The position numbers and the translations under genes are program-made. From assembly GCA_040766325.1 (NCBI GenBank), contig JAXGQR010000002.1:124001-188000 (forward strand): a DNA stretch of 64,000 bases, read 5' to 3'. Source of the stretch: Dehalobacterium sp040766325 (lineage in GTDB: Bacteria; Bacillota; Dehalobacteriia; Dehalobacteriales; Dehalobacteriaceae). This document shows, one piece after another, positions 18,550-27,405 of the stretch (position 1 is its first letter; every line of letters begins with the position of its first letter). The notes beneath the pieces are model-generated. The model was given only the letters and a program-made list of their open reading frames with translations. It made no database searches and was not told the origin of the DNA.

Positions 18550-19809
18550 TTAAGCGGTAGCTTCATTTTCCTTATCTTTCTCACCAGTTAACAAAAGAGG
18601 TGATTCTTTTTTATCAACCACTTCTTTGTTAATCACACATTTAGTCACATCTTTTCGGGAAGGGATATCATACATAACATCAAGCATCATATCCTCAATG
18701 ATAGATCGCAATCCCCGAGCTCCGGTATTTCTCTTGATGGCTTCCCTGGCAATATACTGCAACGCTTCTTCATTAAATTCTAATTCTACCTCATCCATCT
18801 CGAATAATTTTTGATATTGTTTAACCAAAGCATTCCGCGGTTCCGTTAAAATACGCACTAAAGCAGTTTCATCTAAAGCGTCTAAGGTTACAATAATAGG
18901 CAACCGTCCTACGAACTCGGGAATTAAGCCATATCTTAAAAGATCCTCAGGTAAAATTTGTGACAGGATCTCGCCAATATTTTTATTCTGTTTACTTTTA
19001 ATTTCTGCTCCGAAGCCTAAGGTTTTAGAACCGGTTCTATTTTGAATAATTTTATCAATACCGTCAAAAGCACCACCACAAATAAATAAAATGTTTGTGG
19101 TGTCTAATTGAATAAATTCCTGATGGGGATGTTTTCGCCCACCTTGAGGAGGAACACTGGCAACGGTACCTTCCAGTATTTTTAACAGAGCTTGTTGTAC
19201 TCCTTCTCCGGATACATCTCGCGTAATGGAGGGATTTTCCGATTTGCGCGCGATCTTATCGATTTCATCGATATATACAATACCCTTCTCTGCTTTTTCT
19301 ACATCATAGTCAGCAGCCTGAATTAATTTTAAAAGAATATTTTCCACATCTTCGCCTACATATCCGGCCTCTGTAAGAGAGGTGGCATCTGCAATGGCAA
19401 AAGGTACGTTTAGCAACCGCGCCAAAGTTTGCGCTAGTAAAGTTTTCCCGCTTCCCGTTGGTCCGATCATCACGATGTTGCTCTTCTGCAATTCCACATC
19501 GTCGATCTTATTTCCCAAATTAACACGCTTATAATGATTATAAACGGCAACAGACAAAGATTTCTTTGCCTTCTCCTGACCAATTACATATTGATCTAAA
19601 ATATTCATAATTTCCTGGGGTTTGGGAACCTCTCCCATATCAAGATTCAAGTCCTCGCCCAGTTCCTCTTCAATGATTTCATTACACAATTCAATACATT
19701 CATCACAGATATATACACCGGGTCCTGCAACTAGTTTTTTAACTTGGTCCTGAAGTTTTCCACAAAAGGAACATTTTAGTTGTCCTCTGTCATCAGTATA
19801 TTTATACAT
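18550..19809 (-). CDS. clpX: ClpX, ATPase and unfoldase subunit of ClpXP
   Basis: AAA+ unfoldase (419 aa) delivering substrates to ClpP. The N-terminal zinc-binding domain has CSFCGK and CDECIELC pairs (residues about 14-42), followed by Walker A GPTGSGKTLLAQTLARLL, Walker B GIVYIDEIDKIA, and the pore/IGF-type ClpP-contact region. 17 nt downstream of clpP, forming the classical tig-clpP-clpX operon. Confidence 0.97.
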   Translation of the reverse strand: MYKYTDDRGQLKCSFCGKLQDQVKKLVAGPGVYICDECIELCNEIIEEELGEDLNLDMGEVPKPQEIMNILDQYVIGQEKAKKSLSVAVYNHYKRVNLGNKIDDVELQKSNIVMIGPTGSGKTLLAQTLARLLNVPFAIADATSLTEAGYVGEDVENILLKLIQAADYDVEKAEKGIVYIDEIDKIARKSENPSITRDVSGEGVQQALLKILEGTVASVPPQGGRKHPHQEFIQLDTTNILFICGGAFDGIDKIIQNRTGSKTLGFGAEIKSKQNKNIGEILSQILPEDLLRYGLIPEFVGRLPIIVTLDALDETALVRILTEPRNALVKQYQKLFEMDEVELEFNEEALQYIAREAIKRNTGARGLRSIIEDMMLDVMYDIPSRKDVTKCVINKEVVDKKESPLLLTGEKDKENEATA

Positions 19810-19826
19810 AATTCACCTCTCTATAC

Positions 19827-20435
19827 CTACTTCTCAACCGGTGCTCTTTTCGAAATCACTTCATCAATCAGTCCATATTCTTTAGCCTCGATGGGATTCA
19901 TAAAGAAATCCCGATCCGTGTCCTTGGCTATTTTTTCCAATGACTGTCCAGTTCTTTCAGATAAGATCCTATTCAATTCGTCGCGAATACGTAAGATTCT
20001 CTTAGCATGAATTTCAATATCCACCGCCTGCCCTTGGGTACCTCCTAAGGGTTGGTGGATCATAATTTCGCTGTTAGGAAGGGCAAATCGCTTCCCTTTG
20101 GCACCGGCTGCCAAGAGGAAAGCACCCATACTGGCTGCCATACCAATACAAATAGTAGAAACATCAGGTCGTACCAGTTGCATCGTATCATAGATTGCCA
20201 TACCGGCAGTTATGGATCCACCTGGACTATTAATATAAAGATGAATATCTTTATCAGGATCTTCAGCTTCCAAAAATAACATTTGGGCAATGATTAAATT
20301 CGCCACATAATCATCTACCTGACTACCCAAAAAAATGATGCGATCTTTTAAGAGACGGGAATAAATATCATAAGCCCGCTCTCCCCTATTTGTCTGTTCA
20401 ACAACCATTGGCACCAATGTACTCATCTTTTCCAC
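19827..20435 (-). CDS. clpP: ClpP, ATP-dependent Clp protease proteolytic subunit
   Basis: Serine peptidase that forms the tetradecameric chamber used by ClpX. The 202-aa protein has catalytic Ser near 102 in CIGMAASMGAFLLAAG, His near 127 in EIMIHQPLGG, and the Asp in the KDTDRDFFM region. Located 49 nt after tig. Normal length and no irregularities. Confidence 0.97.
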   Translation of the reverse strand: MEKMSTLVPMVVEQTNRGERAYDIYSRLLKDRIIFLGSQVDDYVANLIIAQMLFLEAEDPDKDIHLYINSPGGSITAGMAIYDTMQLVRPDVSTICIGMAASMGAFLLAAGAKGKRFALPNSEIMIHQPLGGTQGQAVDIEIHAKRILRIRDELNRILSERTGQSLEKIAKDTDRDFFMNPIEAKEYGLIDEVISKRAPVEK

Positions 20436-20484
20436 CTCTCCTTGCTTTAAACAATATGTTTTTTATACCCACAATAGAAGTAAT

Positions 20485-21783
20485 TTATGCAATTTCATTC
20501 TGTTCAACCAAATAGTTTGCTGCCTTGGTCATGGTAATACTTGCTTTTAGCATATCTAATTGTCCGGAAGAAATCAAGGCTGATTTGATCATATCGATAG
20601 GCTGATTATATTGCTTGGCCATTTTTTCTAACTCCTGGTTTATTTCTTCTTCAGAAACCTCAAGCTCATTCTCTTTGGCAATTTGTTCTAAAACCAGATC
20701 GGCTTTTACCGTCCGTTCTGCTTGGGGGCGGTATTGTTCACTTAGTTGTTCCATGCTGGTGTTAGTAAATTGACAATATTGCTCTAACTGCAATCCTTGT
20801 CGGCTTAAATTATCATTTAATTCACTAATCATGTTTTGAATACGTCGATTGATCATCACTTCTGGAATTTCAACTGTTGCCGCCTCAACAACCTTAGTTA
20901 AAATTTCATTTTTAGCCTCATTTTCAGCTCTTTTTGCAGAATTTTCTTCCATTCTTGTTTGAATATCTTTTTTAAGTTCATCTAAGGTCTCAAATTCACT
21001 GACATCTTTAGCAAATTCATCATCCATGGGTGCAACTTCTTTTCGTTTAATGCCTTTGACTTCTACTTTAAACAATGCTTCCTTACCGGCTAATTCTTCA
21101 CTATGATATTCTTCTGGGAAAGTTACTTTCACATCACGGATTTCATTGATTTTGGCACCAATCAGTTGTTCCTCGAAACCGGGAATAAAGGAACCGGAAC
21201 CAATTCCTAAATTATGATCTTCTGAAGTACCTCCTTCAAACTGAACGCCATCCACAAATCCTTGGTAGGAGATATTGGCAATATCACCATCTTGGATGGA
21301 ATCGTCTTCCCCTAATTCCAGTAATTTTGCATATCTTTGTTGCAATTTTTCCAATTCCTTATTGACATCTTCTTCTGTAACGGGATAGTTAGGTTTTTCC
21401 ACTTTAATGCCCTTATATTCACCTAATTCCACTTCCGGCTTAACATCTACCTTAACCTTAAAAGTGAAGGGTTTATTATCATCCAATTGCAGGACTTCAA
21501 CATTAGGTCTGTCAATCGGTTCAATTCCTGTTTCCTGAACGGCGGCAGCATAATTAGGGGTAATCATAATTTCTGCTGCTTCTTCCAATAAGGCACCTTT
21601 TCCCACGAAATTTTCTAAAACAGATTGAGGTGCTTTGCCTTTTCTAAAACCAGGTATATTTACTTTTTTTACTAATTTTTTATAAGCTTGCTGCATTGCT
21701 TTTGCAACTTCTTCCTGTTCAACCTCAATTTCCAAGCTCATAGTATTCTTCTCTATTTTCTCTGATTTATTAACCTTCATCAT
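20485..21783 (-). CDS. tig: Trigger factor, ribosome-associated chaperone and prolyl isomerase
   Basis: Binds the ribosomal exit tunnel and nascent chains. The 432-aa protein has the ribosome-binding signature GFRKGKAPQSVLENFVGK at about residues 41-58, a central FKBP-type domain (about 160-245, DGDIANISYQGFVDG), and an alpha-helical C-terminal chaperone domain. Two adjacent ATG codons (21783 and 21780) follow AGGAGG, the second spaced better. First gene of tig-clpP-clpX. Confidence 0.96.
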   Translation of the reverse strand: MMKVNKSEKIEKNTMSLEIEVEQEEVAKAMQQAYKKLVKKVNIPGFRKGKAPQSVLENFVGKGALLEEAAEIMITPNYAAAVQETGIEPIDRPNVEVLQLDDNKPFTFKVKVDVKPEVELGEYKGIKVEKPNYPVTEEDVNKELEKLQQRYAKLLELGEDDSIQDGDIANISYQGFVDGVQFEGGTSEDHNLGIGSGSFIPGFEEQLIGAKINEIRDVKVTFPEEYHSEELAGKEALFKVEVKGIKRKEVAPMDDEFAKDVSEFETLDELKKDIQTRMEENSAKRAENEAKNEILTKVVEAATVEIPEVMINRRIQNMISELNDNLSRQGLQLEQYCQFTNTSMEQLSEQYRPQAERTVKADLVLEQIAKENELEVSEEEINQELEKMAKQYNQPIDMIKSALISSGQLDMLKASITMTKAANYLVEQNEIA

Positions 21784-21954
21784 GTGGTCCTCCTTTAGTA
21801 TCTACATATCTTCATTTAATATTTCCCATCGATTATTGATTTTAAACAAAGATCGTCTTTTTCTTATTTTACTTCTTCAATTTACAAGTTACAACCATTT
21901 TCCTCCTAAACCGGAAGATAAAAAAAATTATTATAAAAGAGGTGATACAGATAG

Positions 21955-21976
21955 AAAAAAGCCCCCAACTTGGGGG
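21955..21976 (-). terminator. Terminator after tRNA-Gly(GCC)
   Basis: Minus-strand hairpin CCCCCA/TGGGGG (21962-21976) followed by GC and six T residues (21955-21960), ending the two-tRNA transcript before tig. Confidence 0.85.
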
Positions 21977-21989
21977 TCCTTGAGATAAT

Positions 21990-22064
<75 letters not shown>

Positions 22065-22091
22065 ATAACAATTAAATCTATCAAGTATGTA

Positions 22092-22174
22092 TGGTGCGGG
22101 AGAAGGGACTTGAACCCCCACGGTTGCCCGCCAGATCCTAAGTCTGGTGCGTCTGCCAATTCCGCCACTCCCGC
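22092..22174 (-). tRNA. tRNA-Leu (anticodon TAG)
   Basis: Acceptor GCGGGAG/CTCCCGC, encoded CCA (22092-22094), anticodon stem CCAGA/TCTGG with loop CTTAGGA giving TAG, and a variable arm of the class II type. First gene of a two-tRNA unit. Confidence 0.96.
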
Positions 22175-22196
22175 AAAAACAATTGCCGCAAGGTGT

Positions 22197-22225
22197 ATAA
22201 TAACACAAGTCTTAATATTCGTCAA
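22197..22225 (-). promoter_or_regulatory. Promoter of the tRNA-Leu/tRNA-Gly unit
   Basis: Minus-strand TTGACG (22220-22225), 17-nt spacer, TATTAT (22197-22202), about 23 nt before the mature tRNA-Leu 5' end. Confidence 0.8.
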
Positions 22226-22295
22226 GAAATTTAAAGTTTTTTTTAACATAGATTCCCTTTAGTTATCAATGTTTTTTTACCAATATCATCTCCGT

Positions 22296-22320
22296 AAAAA
22301 GAAACCCCTTTTTCAAGGGC
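22296..22320 (-). terminator. Terminator after the YeiH-family gene
   Basis: Minus-strand hairpin CCCTT-GAAA-AAGGG followed by GTTTCTTTTT. The rest of the 248-nt gap between the tRNA-Leu and the transporter stop holds only the tRNA promoter and AT-rich sequence. Confidence 0.65.
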
Positions 22321-22422
22321 GAAATTCCTACCTCTAACCTCTAAAGGTAATCATATTTGTGTTAAAACTTTTTTGCGGTTTGCCAAGAAAAATCGACACC
22401 TGATTAACAGTTATCAAGATCC

Positions 22423-23418
22423 TTAAGCATAATACAAGATACCGGTTAAAACAAAACTAAATAGGGAAATGAATATCGAAATGAGCAGTCCCGCATAAAT
22501 AGGCTTTAATCCTGTATCTTTCAACTTGCTAAAATCAGAACCAAGACCTAAGCCCACCATAGCAACAGTTAATAGAAAGCTATCAAAGGTGATTAAGGCT
22601 GCCACCGTTTCCTGAGGAATCCAGGCAAAAGAATTAATGAGAACCACACCACAAAAACCGAAGACAAACCAGGGAAAGGTTCCTTTATGAAAGAAGCTGC
22701 TATCACTTTTTCTTTTCATATCCTGGACTCCTAATAAAAAAATCGTAGGGATCACTAAAAGGACCCGAGATAATTTAACTACCGTTGCATACTCTCCAAC
22801 CTGCTCTCCGGCAGCAAAGCCCGCCGCCACCACCTGAGCCACCTCATGAATAGAAGAACCGGCCCAAACAGCATAGAAAATATCGGGTAATTGTAATACA
22901 TGATAGATAACAGGGTATAAGAACATGGCCACGGTACCAAATATGGTCACAGTTGCAACAGAAAAGGTGACGTCGTGATCTTTCGCTTCAATAACCGGTG
23001 CCACGGCAGCAATGGCAGAAGCTCCACAGATAGAGGACCCTGCACCGATTAGTAAGGTCAAACTCCGATCGATGCCCATTTTTTCGCCCAGCCACCCGGC
23101 AAAGAACAATGTTCCTCCCGTAACCATTGCCACTAATAAAAGTCCTTTCCCACCGATTTGGCCGATATCACCGATGCTTAGTTTAAACCCTAGCAAAACA
23201 ACGGCTAAGCGCAGAATATTCTTAAAAGCGTAATGAATTCCCGGTTCGAAGGAAACAGGAATCTGAAAAAAGTTTTTTATAATCATCCCCACCACAATGG
23301 CAATAATTAAAGAATTAATATGGAGTTGGCTCAAAACACTTAGCTTAGGTATTAGTATACAAAGAATCGCTATTAAAGAAGAAAACAATAATCCAGGGAA
23401 GATTTTTTGATTGATCAT
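22423..23418 (-). CDS. YeiH/UPF0324-family membrane protein (putative sulfate/sulfite-type exporter)
   Basis: Polytopic membrane protein, 331 aa with about ten predicted helices, of the family annotated as putative sulfate exporters. Family signatures seen: LLGFKLSIGDIGQIGGKGLL, GAGSSICGASAIAAVAPVI (about residue 125) and WAGSSIHEVAQVVAAGFAAG (about residue 188). Transport substrate is not established from sequence. Single-gene unit with a terminator downstream and a perfect 12-bp palindrome in its upstream region, suggesting dedicated regulation, though no LysR-type regulator gene is adjacent. Confidence 0.88.
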   Translation of the reverse strand: MINQKIFPGLLFSSLIAILCILIPKLSVLSQLHINSLIIAIVVGMIIKNFFQIPVSFEPGIHYAFKNILRLAVVLLGFKLSIGDIGQIGGKGLLLVAMVTGGTLFFAGWLGEKMGIDRSLTLLIGAGSSICGASAIAAVAPVIEAKDHDVTFSVATVTIFGTVAMFLYPVIYHVLQLPDIFYAVWAGSSIHEVAQVVAAGFAAGEQVGEYATVVKLSRVLLVIPTIFLLGVQDMKRKSDSSFFHKGTFPWFVFGFCGVVLINSFAWIPQETVAALITFDSFLLTVAMVGLGLGSDFSKLKDTGLKPIYAGLLISIFISLFSFVLTGILYYA

Positions 23419-23490
23419 AGGGAATTCATCTCCTTTCTATTTTTTATTTTATCAGCTACTTTGTGATAAGTATAGTATTATTTTTATTTT

Positions 23491-23518
23491 TTATTGATAA
23501 TTGTTTAATTATCAATAA
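23491..23518. promoter_or_regulatory. Perfect 12-bp inverted repeat upstream of the YeiH-family gene
   Basis: TTATTGATAATT-GTTT-AATTATCAATAA lies 73-100 nt upstream of the transporter start. Position and perfect symmetry suggest a repressor or LysR-type activator site; the regulator is unknown. Confidence 0.5.
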
Positions 23519-23609
23519 ATTTAAAAAATCTTCCTCGCTCCATGCAACTATCCTCCTCTATAACATACAAGGTATAGATGTTATTAAAGAAAGGGATTTG
23601 TTACAAATA

Positions 23610-23662
23610 AAATAAAACCACCTGACCTTTCAATTTTACTTGAATAACCAGGTGATCTATCA
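23610..23662 (-). terminator. Long-hairpin terminator after the methyltransferase
   Basis: Minus-strand outer stem ATCACCTG/CAGGTGGT encloses a second small stem (TTCAA/TTGAA) and is followed by TTTTATTTTATTT. It lies just past the methyltransferase stop. Confidence 0.7.
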
Positions 23663-23673
23663 TTAATATAAGG

Positions 23674-24378
23674 CTATTTGGCAAATACAACATATTGTAC
23701 AGCCGAATTTGCACCAAAAGAGTGAAAATTCTCTTGAATCTTAAGTGCCAAGTCATGCATTACGGCATAATTCGAAGCCTGACAGCATTCATTGACGCGA
23801 TTAAGTGCCCTTCCCACCCGTTTTTTTAGTGCGTCATTTACTAAGAGGTCTACTTCTACATCGTCAAAAACATCGATTATTTCTAAACCTGACTTTGCCA
23901 CCATATTATGTATTTCCTGACGTGTATAGGTGGGATGGTGATAATGCCCATGATAGGTATCAATTAAGCAATCAAGGTGATGAATCAAGGCGTGTGTCAA
24001 CGAAGCCCCAGTCTGCCCGTCGGCAGGCATCTCACTAATCAATATCCAGCCGTCATCCTTCTTTATCCTTCGCATTTCATCTAATAGAACAGGAATATCT
24101 TCAATATGATGCAAAGAATTTGATAAGCAAACCAAATCAAAAAACTTATCTTCAAAGTCGGTATGGCAGCCATCCATTACCTGAAAATTTATCTTATTAT
24201 CTCCCGCAAATCTAGATTTTGCCTCCGCAAATCCCTGGTCAGAAATGTCGATACCGATAATCTCATCATACCCTTGTAGGTTTTGGCTCAATCTACGGAT
24301 AAAGGCTCCGTCACGCGTTGCAATATCCAAAATTTTACCAAAACACCTCTGAGATAGCTTTTCATTTAATTTTCCCAT
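23674..24378 (-). CDS. Class I SAM-dependent methyltransferase of unknown substrate
   Basis: About 234 aa. SAM-binding motif I is GKILDIATRDGAFIRRL, motif II/acidic loop is IIGIDISDQGFAEAKSRF, and the post-motif LVCLSNSLHHIEDIPVLLDE is typical of the Methyltransf_11 (UbiE/biotin-synthesis type) fold. The catalytic target cannot be read from sequence. Start chosen at ATG 24378; a TTG just before it is an equal candidate, and the frame stays open to 24402. Isolated single gene between two terminators. Confidence 0.8.
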   Translation of the reverse strand: MGKLNEKLSQRCFGKILDIATRDGAFIRRLSQNLQGYDEIIGIDISDQGFAEAKSRFAGDNKINFQVMDGCHTDFEDKFFDLVCLSNSLHHIEDIPVLLDEMRRIKKDDGWILISEMPADGQTGASLTHALIHHLDCLIDTYHGHYHHPTYTRQEIHNMVAKSGLEIIDVFDDVEVDLLVNDALKKRVGRALNRVNECCQASNYAVMHDLALKIQENFHSFGANSAVQYVVFAK

Positions 24379-24474
24379 CAAATTTCTCTCTCCTCTGATC
24401 ACATATCAAATAAATAATTAAGTTGTTAGGATCCACATCAATTATTCACTAAATGATCTAGAATGGATATCATT

Positions 24475-24504
24475 AAAAATAAAAAATCCTGCAACACAGG
24501 ATTT
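24475..24504 (-). terminator. Terminator of the five-tRNA cluster
   Basis: Minus-strand AAATCCTG-TGTTG-CAGGATTT followed by TTTATTTTT, 9 nt beyond the encoded CCA of tRNA-Lys. Confidence 0.9.
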
Positions 24505-24512
24505 AGTCGAAT

Positions 24513-24588
24513 TGGTGGACCATCACGGGCTCGAACCGTGGACACCCTGATTAAGAGTCAGGTGCTCTACCAACTGAGCTAATGGTCC
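24513..24588 (-). tRNA. tRNA-Lys (anticodon CTT)
   Basis: Acceptor GGACCAT/ATGGTCC, encoded CCA, anticodon stem CCTGA/TCAGG with loop CTCTTAA giving CTT. Last gene of the five-tRNA cluster. Confidence 0.97.
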
Positions 24589-24597
24589 AATATAATA

Positions 24598-24673
24598 TGG
24601 CTGGGGCGGCAGGATTCGAACCTACGAAATGCTGGATCCAAAGACCAGTGCCTTACCGCTTGGCTACGCCCCA
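24598..24673 (-). tRNA. tRNA-Gln (anticodon TTG)
   Basis: Acceptor TGGGGCG/CGCCCCA (5' T typical of tRNA-Gln), encoded CCA at 24598-24600, anticodon loop CTTTGGA giving TTG. Confidence 0.96.
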
Positions 24674-24680
24674 ATGATTT

Positions 24681-24757
24681 TGGGGTGGATGAAGGGACTT
24701 GAACCCTCGAGTGCCGGAGCCACAATCCGGTGCGTTAACCACTTCGCCACATCCACC
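24681..24757 (-). tRNA. tRNA-His (anticodon GTG)
   Basis: Acceptor of eight pairs GGTGGATG/CATCCACC including the extra G at -1 that marks tRNA-His; anticodon loop TTGTGGC gives GTG; CCA encoded. Confidence 0.96.
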
Positions 24758-24838
24758 ATTCTCTACTTTTTGCACAAACAATGTTATCAAAATTAAGCTT
24801 AAATGTCAAGCAAAGTGCTATTGAGCACTTTTCTTTAT

Positions 24839-24915
24839 TGGCGCGCCTGGAGAGACTCGAACTCCCGGCACACGGATTAGAAGTCCGTTGCTCTATCCAC
24901 CTGAGCTACAGGCGC
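24839..24915 (-). tRNA. tRNA-Arg (anticodon TCT)
   Basis: Acceptor GCGCCTG/CAGGCGC, encoded CCA, anticodon stem ACGGA/TCCGT with loop CTTCTAA giving TCT. An 81-nt gap to tRNA-His contains a weak hairpin (24812-24831). Confidence 0.97.
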
Positions 24916-24939
24916 ACGAAAAATCAGCTAAAAATAAAT

Positions 24940-25013
<74 letters not shown>

Positions 25014-25053
25014 ATCTTATATCATCAGTTAATCCTTTAAACTGACAAAGATT

Positions 25054-25082
25054 AGTATAACCCAAACAGCACCATTGGTCAA
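25054..25082 (-). promoter_or_regulatory. Promoter of the five-tRNA cluster
   Basis: Minus-strand TTGACC (25077-25082), 17-nt spacer, TATACT (25054-25059), about 40 nt before tRNA-Gly. The remaining sequence up to 25225 is AT-rich with no further feature I can support. Confidence 0.82.
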
Positions 25083-25225
25083 AAACTATTTTGCAGGTGC
25101 GGAGGGCTATTTATAGTCATCTTGTCTGATATGCTTCATATTTCTCGAAATATCTCTTCTTTTTGTAATATTTTAATTGTTGTTTTCTATGAAGCCTTAT
25201 TTGATTATGTCCTATTTTAAAAAAA

Positions 25226-25831
25226 TTATCCTTCCTGAGATAAAATTTCTTCTAATACAGGAATAATCCCCCGCAGAGCTTTCCCACGATGACTGATGCG
25301 GTTTTTTTCTACCTCAGTCAGTTGAGCCATAGTTTTTCCCAACTCCGGCAAATAAAACAGAGGATCATAACCAAACCCATTTTCTCCCCGGGGCTCCGTT
25401 AAAATTTTCCCCCTACATACTCCTTCAAAATAGGCGACCTGGCCCTCGGGTGTAGCCACAGCAATGGTACAACAAAACCTGGCACCTCTTAATGAATCCG
25501 GTACTCCTTCCAACATGGTTAAGAGTTTTTGATTATTCTTTTGGTCATTTCCCGGATCACCGGCAAAGCGGGCAGAGTATACGCCGGGCATACCATCCAA
25601 ATATTCCACTTCCAACCCAGAATCATCTGCCAAAGCAATGAATCCTGTTTTTTCTGCCGTTGTCACCGCTTTCAAGCAGGCATTTTCCCGAAAAGTAGTA
25701 CCTGTCTCCTCTACCGTCGGTAGTTCCGGAAAATCCTCTAAAGAAAGTACCGACCAGGGGTATTCACTGATTAGATTGCGAAATTCCTGTAATTTCCCTT
25801 GGTTGCTCGTAGCTAAAATTATCTTTTTCAT
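25226..25831 (-). CDS. rdgB: RdgB/HAM1 non-canonical purine NTP pyrophosphatase
   Basis: Removes dITP, XTP and similar damaged nucleotides. The 201-aa protein starts with IILATSNQGKLQEFRNLI (substrate-binding), has FIALADDSGLEVEYLDG and the GFGYDPLFYLPELGKTMAQL signature, then the SHRGKALR motif. It follows rph by 10 nt, a conserved rph-rdgB pairing. Confidence 0.96.
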   Translation of the reverse strand: MKKIILATSNQGKLQEFRNLISEYPWSVLSLEDFPELPTVEETGTTFRENACLKAVTTAEKTGFIALADDSGLEVEYLDGMPGVYSARFAGDPGNDQKNNQKLLTMLEGVPDSLRGARFCCTIAVATPEGQVAYFEGVCRGKILTEPRGENGFGYDPLFYLPELGKTMAQLTEVEKNRISHRGKALRGIIPVLEEILSQEG

Positions 25832-25841
25832 CCTGAACCCC

Positions 25842-26570
25842 TTATCGACAAAATTCTGAAAACAATACTTTCCTTTGAGTTTGGATTAATTGGCCAATTC
25901 CACTTTCAGCTAATTTTAACATCTGTGCCATTTCTTCTCGAGTAAAAGGATCCGACTCTGCCGTACCCTGCACCTCAACAAATTTACCGGATCCGGTCAT
26001 AACAACATTCATATCTACCTCCGCCCGGGAATCTTCCTGATAACAAAGATCCAAAAGCAAATTACCATTCACCTTGCCCACACTGATAGCAGCTAACCAA
26101 TCAATGATAGGCAATTCATTCCAATTATGATTGTCCTTTAATTTGGTCAAGGCATCGACCATGGCAATAAAACTCCCTGTAATGGAAGTGGTTCTGGTAC
26201 CTCCATCAGCTTGAATCACATCACAATCGATATAAATTGTTCTTTCCCCCAATTTGGATAAATCCACCACGGAACGCAATGAACGACCAATTAATCTTTG
26301 AATCTCATGGGTACGCCCGGTAATTCTCCCTTTCGCCGCTTCCCGAATCGTTCTAACCTGAGTAGCTCTGGGCAGCATGGCATACTCCGCTGTGATCCAA
26401 CCCGTGGAACTCCCTTTCAGAAAAGGAGGGACTTTTTCCTCAACTGATGCTGTGCAAATAACTTTGGTGTCCCCCATCTCGATAAAAACAGAGCCTTCCG
26501 CATTTTTTATATAACCTCGGCTAATTTTCACCGGCCGAATTTCTTCCGCCTTTCTTCCGTCAAAACGCAT
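25842..26570 (-). CDS. rph: Ribonuclease PH
   Basis: Phosphorolytic 3'-5' exoribonuclease trimming tRNA 3' ends. The 242-aa protein shows MRFDGRKAEEIRPVKI at the N-terminus, the phosphate-binding region GRTHEIQRLIGRSLRSV, and DCDVIQADGGTRTTSITGS (catalytic aspartates). Cotranscribed with rdgB; a terminator from the upstream gerM-like gene precedes it. Confidence 0.96.
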   Translation of the reverse strand: MRFDGRKAEEIRPVKISRGYIKNAEGSVFIEMGDTKVICTASVEEKVPPFLKGSSTGWITAEYAMLPRATQVRTIREAAKGRITGRTHEIQRLIGRSLRSVVDLSKLGERTIYIDCDVIQADGGTRTTSITGSFIAMVDALTKLKDNHNWNELPIIDWLAAISVGKVNGNLLLDLCYQEDSRAEVDMNVVMTGSGKFVEVQGTAESDPFTREEMAQMLKLAESGIGQLIQTQRKVLFSEFCR

Positions 26571-26658
26571 TGCTTTTCCCCTTCCGTCTCATAAATGCTT
26601 TTTGTTTTCCCGTTTCAGTATATCATCAGGTACGGCAGTAAAGTCTCTGTCCCTGTGA

Positions 26659-26686
26659 GAAAAAAAGAAAGGCGCATCGCGCCTTT
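26659..26686 (-). terminator. Terminator after the GerM-like lipoprotein gene
   Basis: Minus-strand AAAGGCGC-GAT-GCGCCTTT (26668-26686) followed by CTTTTTTT, 13 nt beyond the stop. Confidence 0.92.
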
Positions 26687-26699
26687 CATTGTTCTCCGA

Positions 26700-27308
26700 T
26701 CATTTTTCATTGCGGGCCATGGCCGTTGAAATATCCATATGACCGGCAATGGTCTCGACATTTTGTCCCTCTACCAATATTTGCACTTCCTGGATGGAAG
26801 GAAACTGAGTGAGAGTATTAACCACCGAGTATACGGTCATTTCTTCATTCAGGGAACCTCCCGGATGATTCACAATCAATTCTCCGCTAAGGTCTACAAT
26901 ACATACACCATCAGGACGAACATTAATATCCAGCAGTTCAGTTCCCACAGGAATCGTAGGCAATAAGCCAGATTCCACACTGGGTCCGGCAATCAATTCC
27001 TGCATCACTGCACGGGCAATTCCTTCCGTCTTAGCAATATCCCTCATTTCTAAAACAAGTTTTTCTCCTGTTCCGTCACTAAAGAATAAAGCAATCTCCT
27101 TTGTTTCCCCAATCAATGCTTGATCTGTGAATTCAAGATCTTCCGTTCCTTCATGAGTGTCTGTTAAAGGTATTTCCTGCTCCACTGTTCTCCATGCCTT
27201 GAGACGGTCTACTAAGGCACATCCGCTCACCGCCATTAGTAAAAAACCCACCAAGACCAGGAACCCGATTAGGTAAATACCTCCTCCGCTACCCTGCCAT
27301 CGCCTCAT
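26700..27308 (-). CDS. GerM-domain lipoprotein
   Basis: Predicted exported lipoprotein of about 202 aa with one GerMN domain, the domain of Bacillus GerM needed in sporulation and germination. The signal peptide is YLIGFLVLVGFLLMAVSGC with lipobox AVSGC. The domain runs from IALFFSDGTGEKL through EGIARAVMQELIAGP to the end; Bacillus GerM has two such domains, this has one. Start placed at ATG 27308, 7 nt after GGAGGGG, rather than the upstream codon at 27326. Located upstream of rph-rdgB but with its own terminator. Exact role unknown. Confidence 0.88.
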   Translation of the reverse strand: MRRWQGSGGGIYLIGFLVLVGFLLMAVSGCALVDRLKAWRTVEQEIPLTDTHEGTEDLEFTDQALIGETKEIALFFSDGTGEKLVLEMRDIAKTEGIARAVMQELIAGPSVESGLLPTIPVGTELLDINVRPDGVCIVDLSGELIVNHPGGSLNEEMTVYSVVNTLTQFPSIQEVQILVEGQNVETIAGHMDISTAMARNEK

Positions 27309-27405
27309 TTTCTTTCCCCTCCTCATACTTTTTCCTTCATTAATAAAATGGGATTATTAATATGTATAAGGAAGAGGGGGTTTTTAGTACAAGTTTTTTA
27401 TCAAT

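Noticed and set aside
24812..24831. Hairpin AAAGTGCT/AGCACTTT between tRNA-Arg and tRNA-His as a terminator
   Set aside because: No T run follows on the transcribed strand and the downstream tRNAs lack an obvious own promoter.
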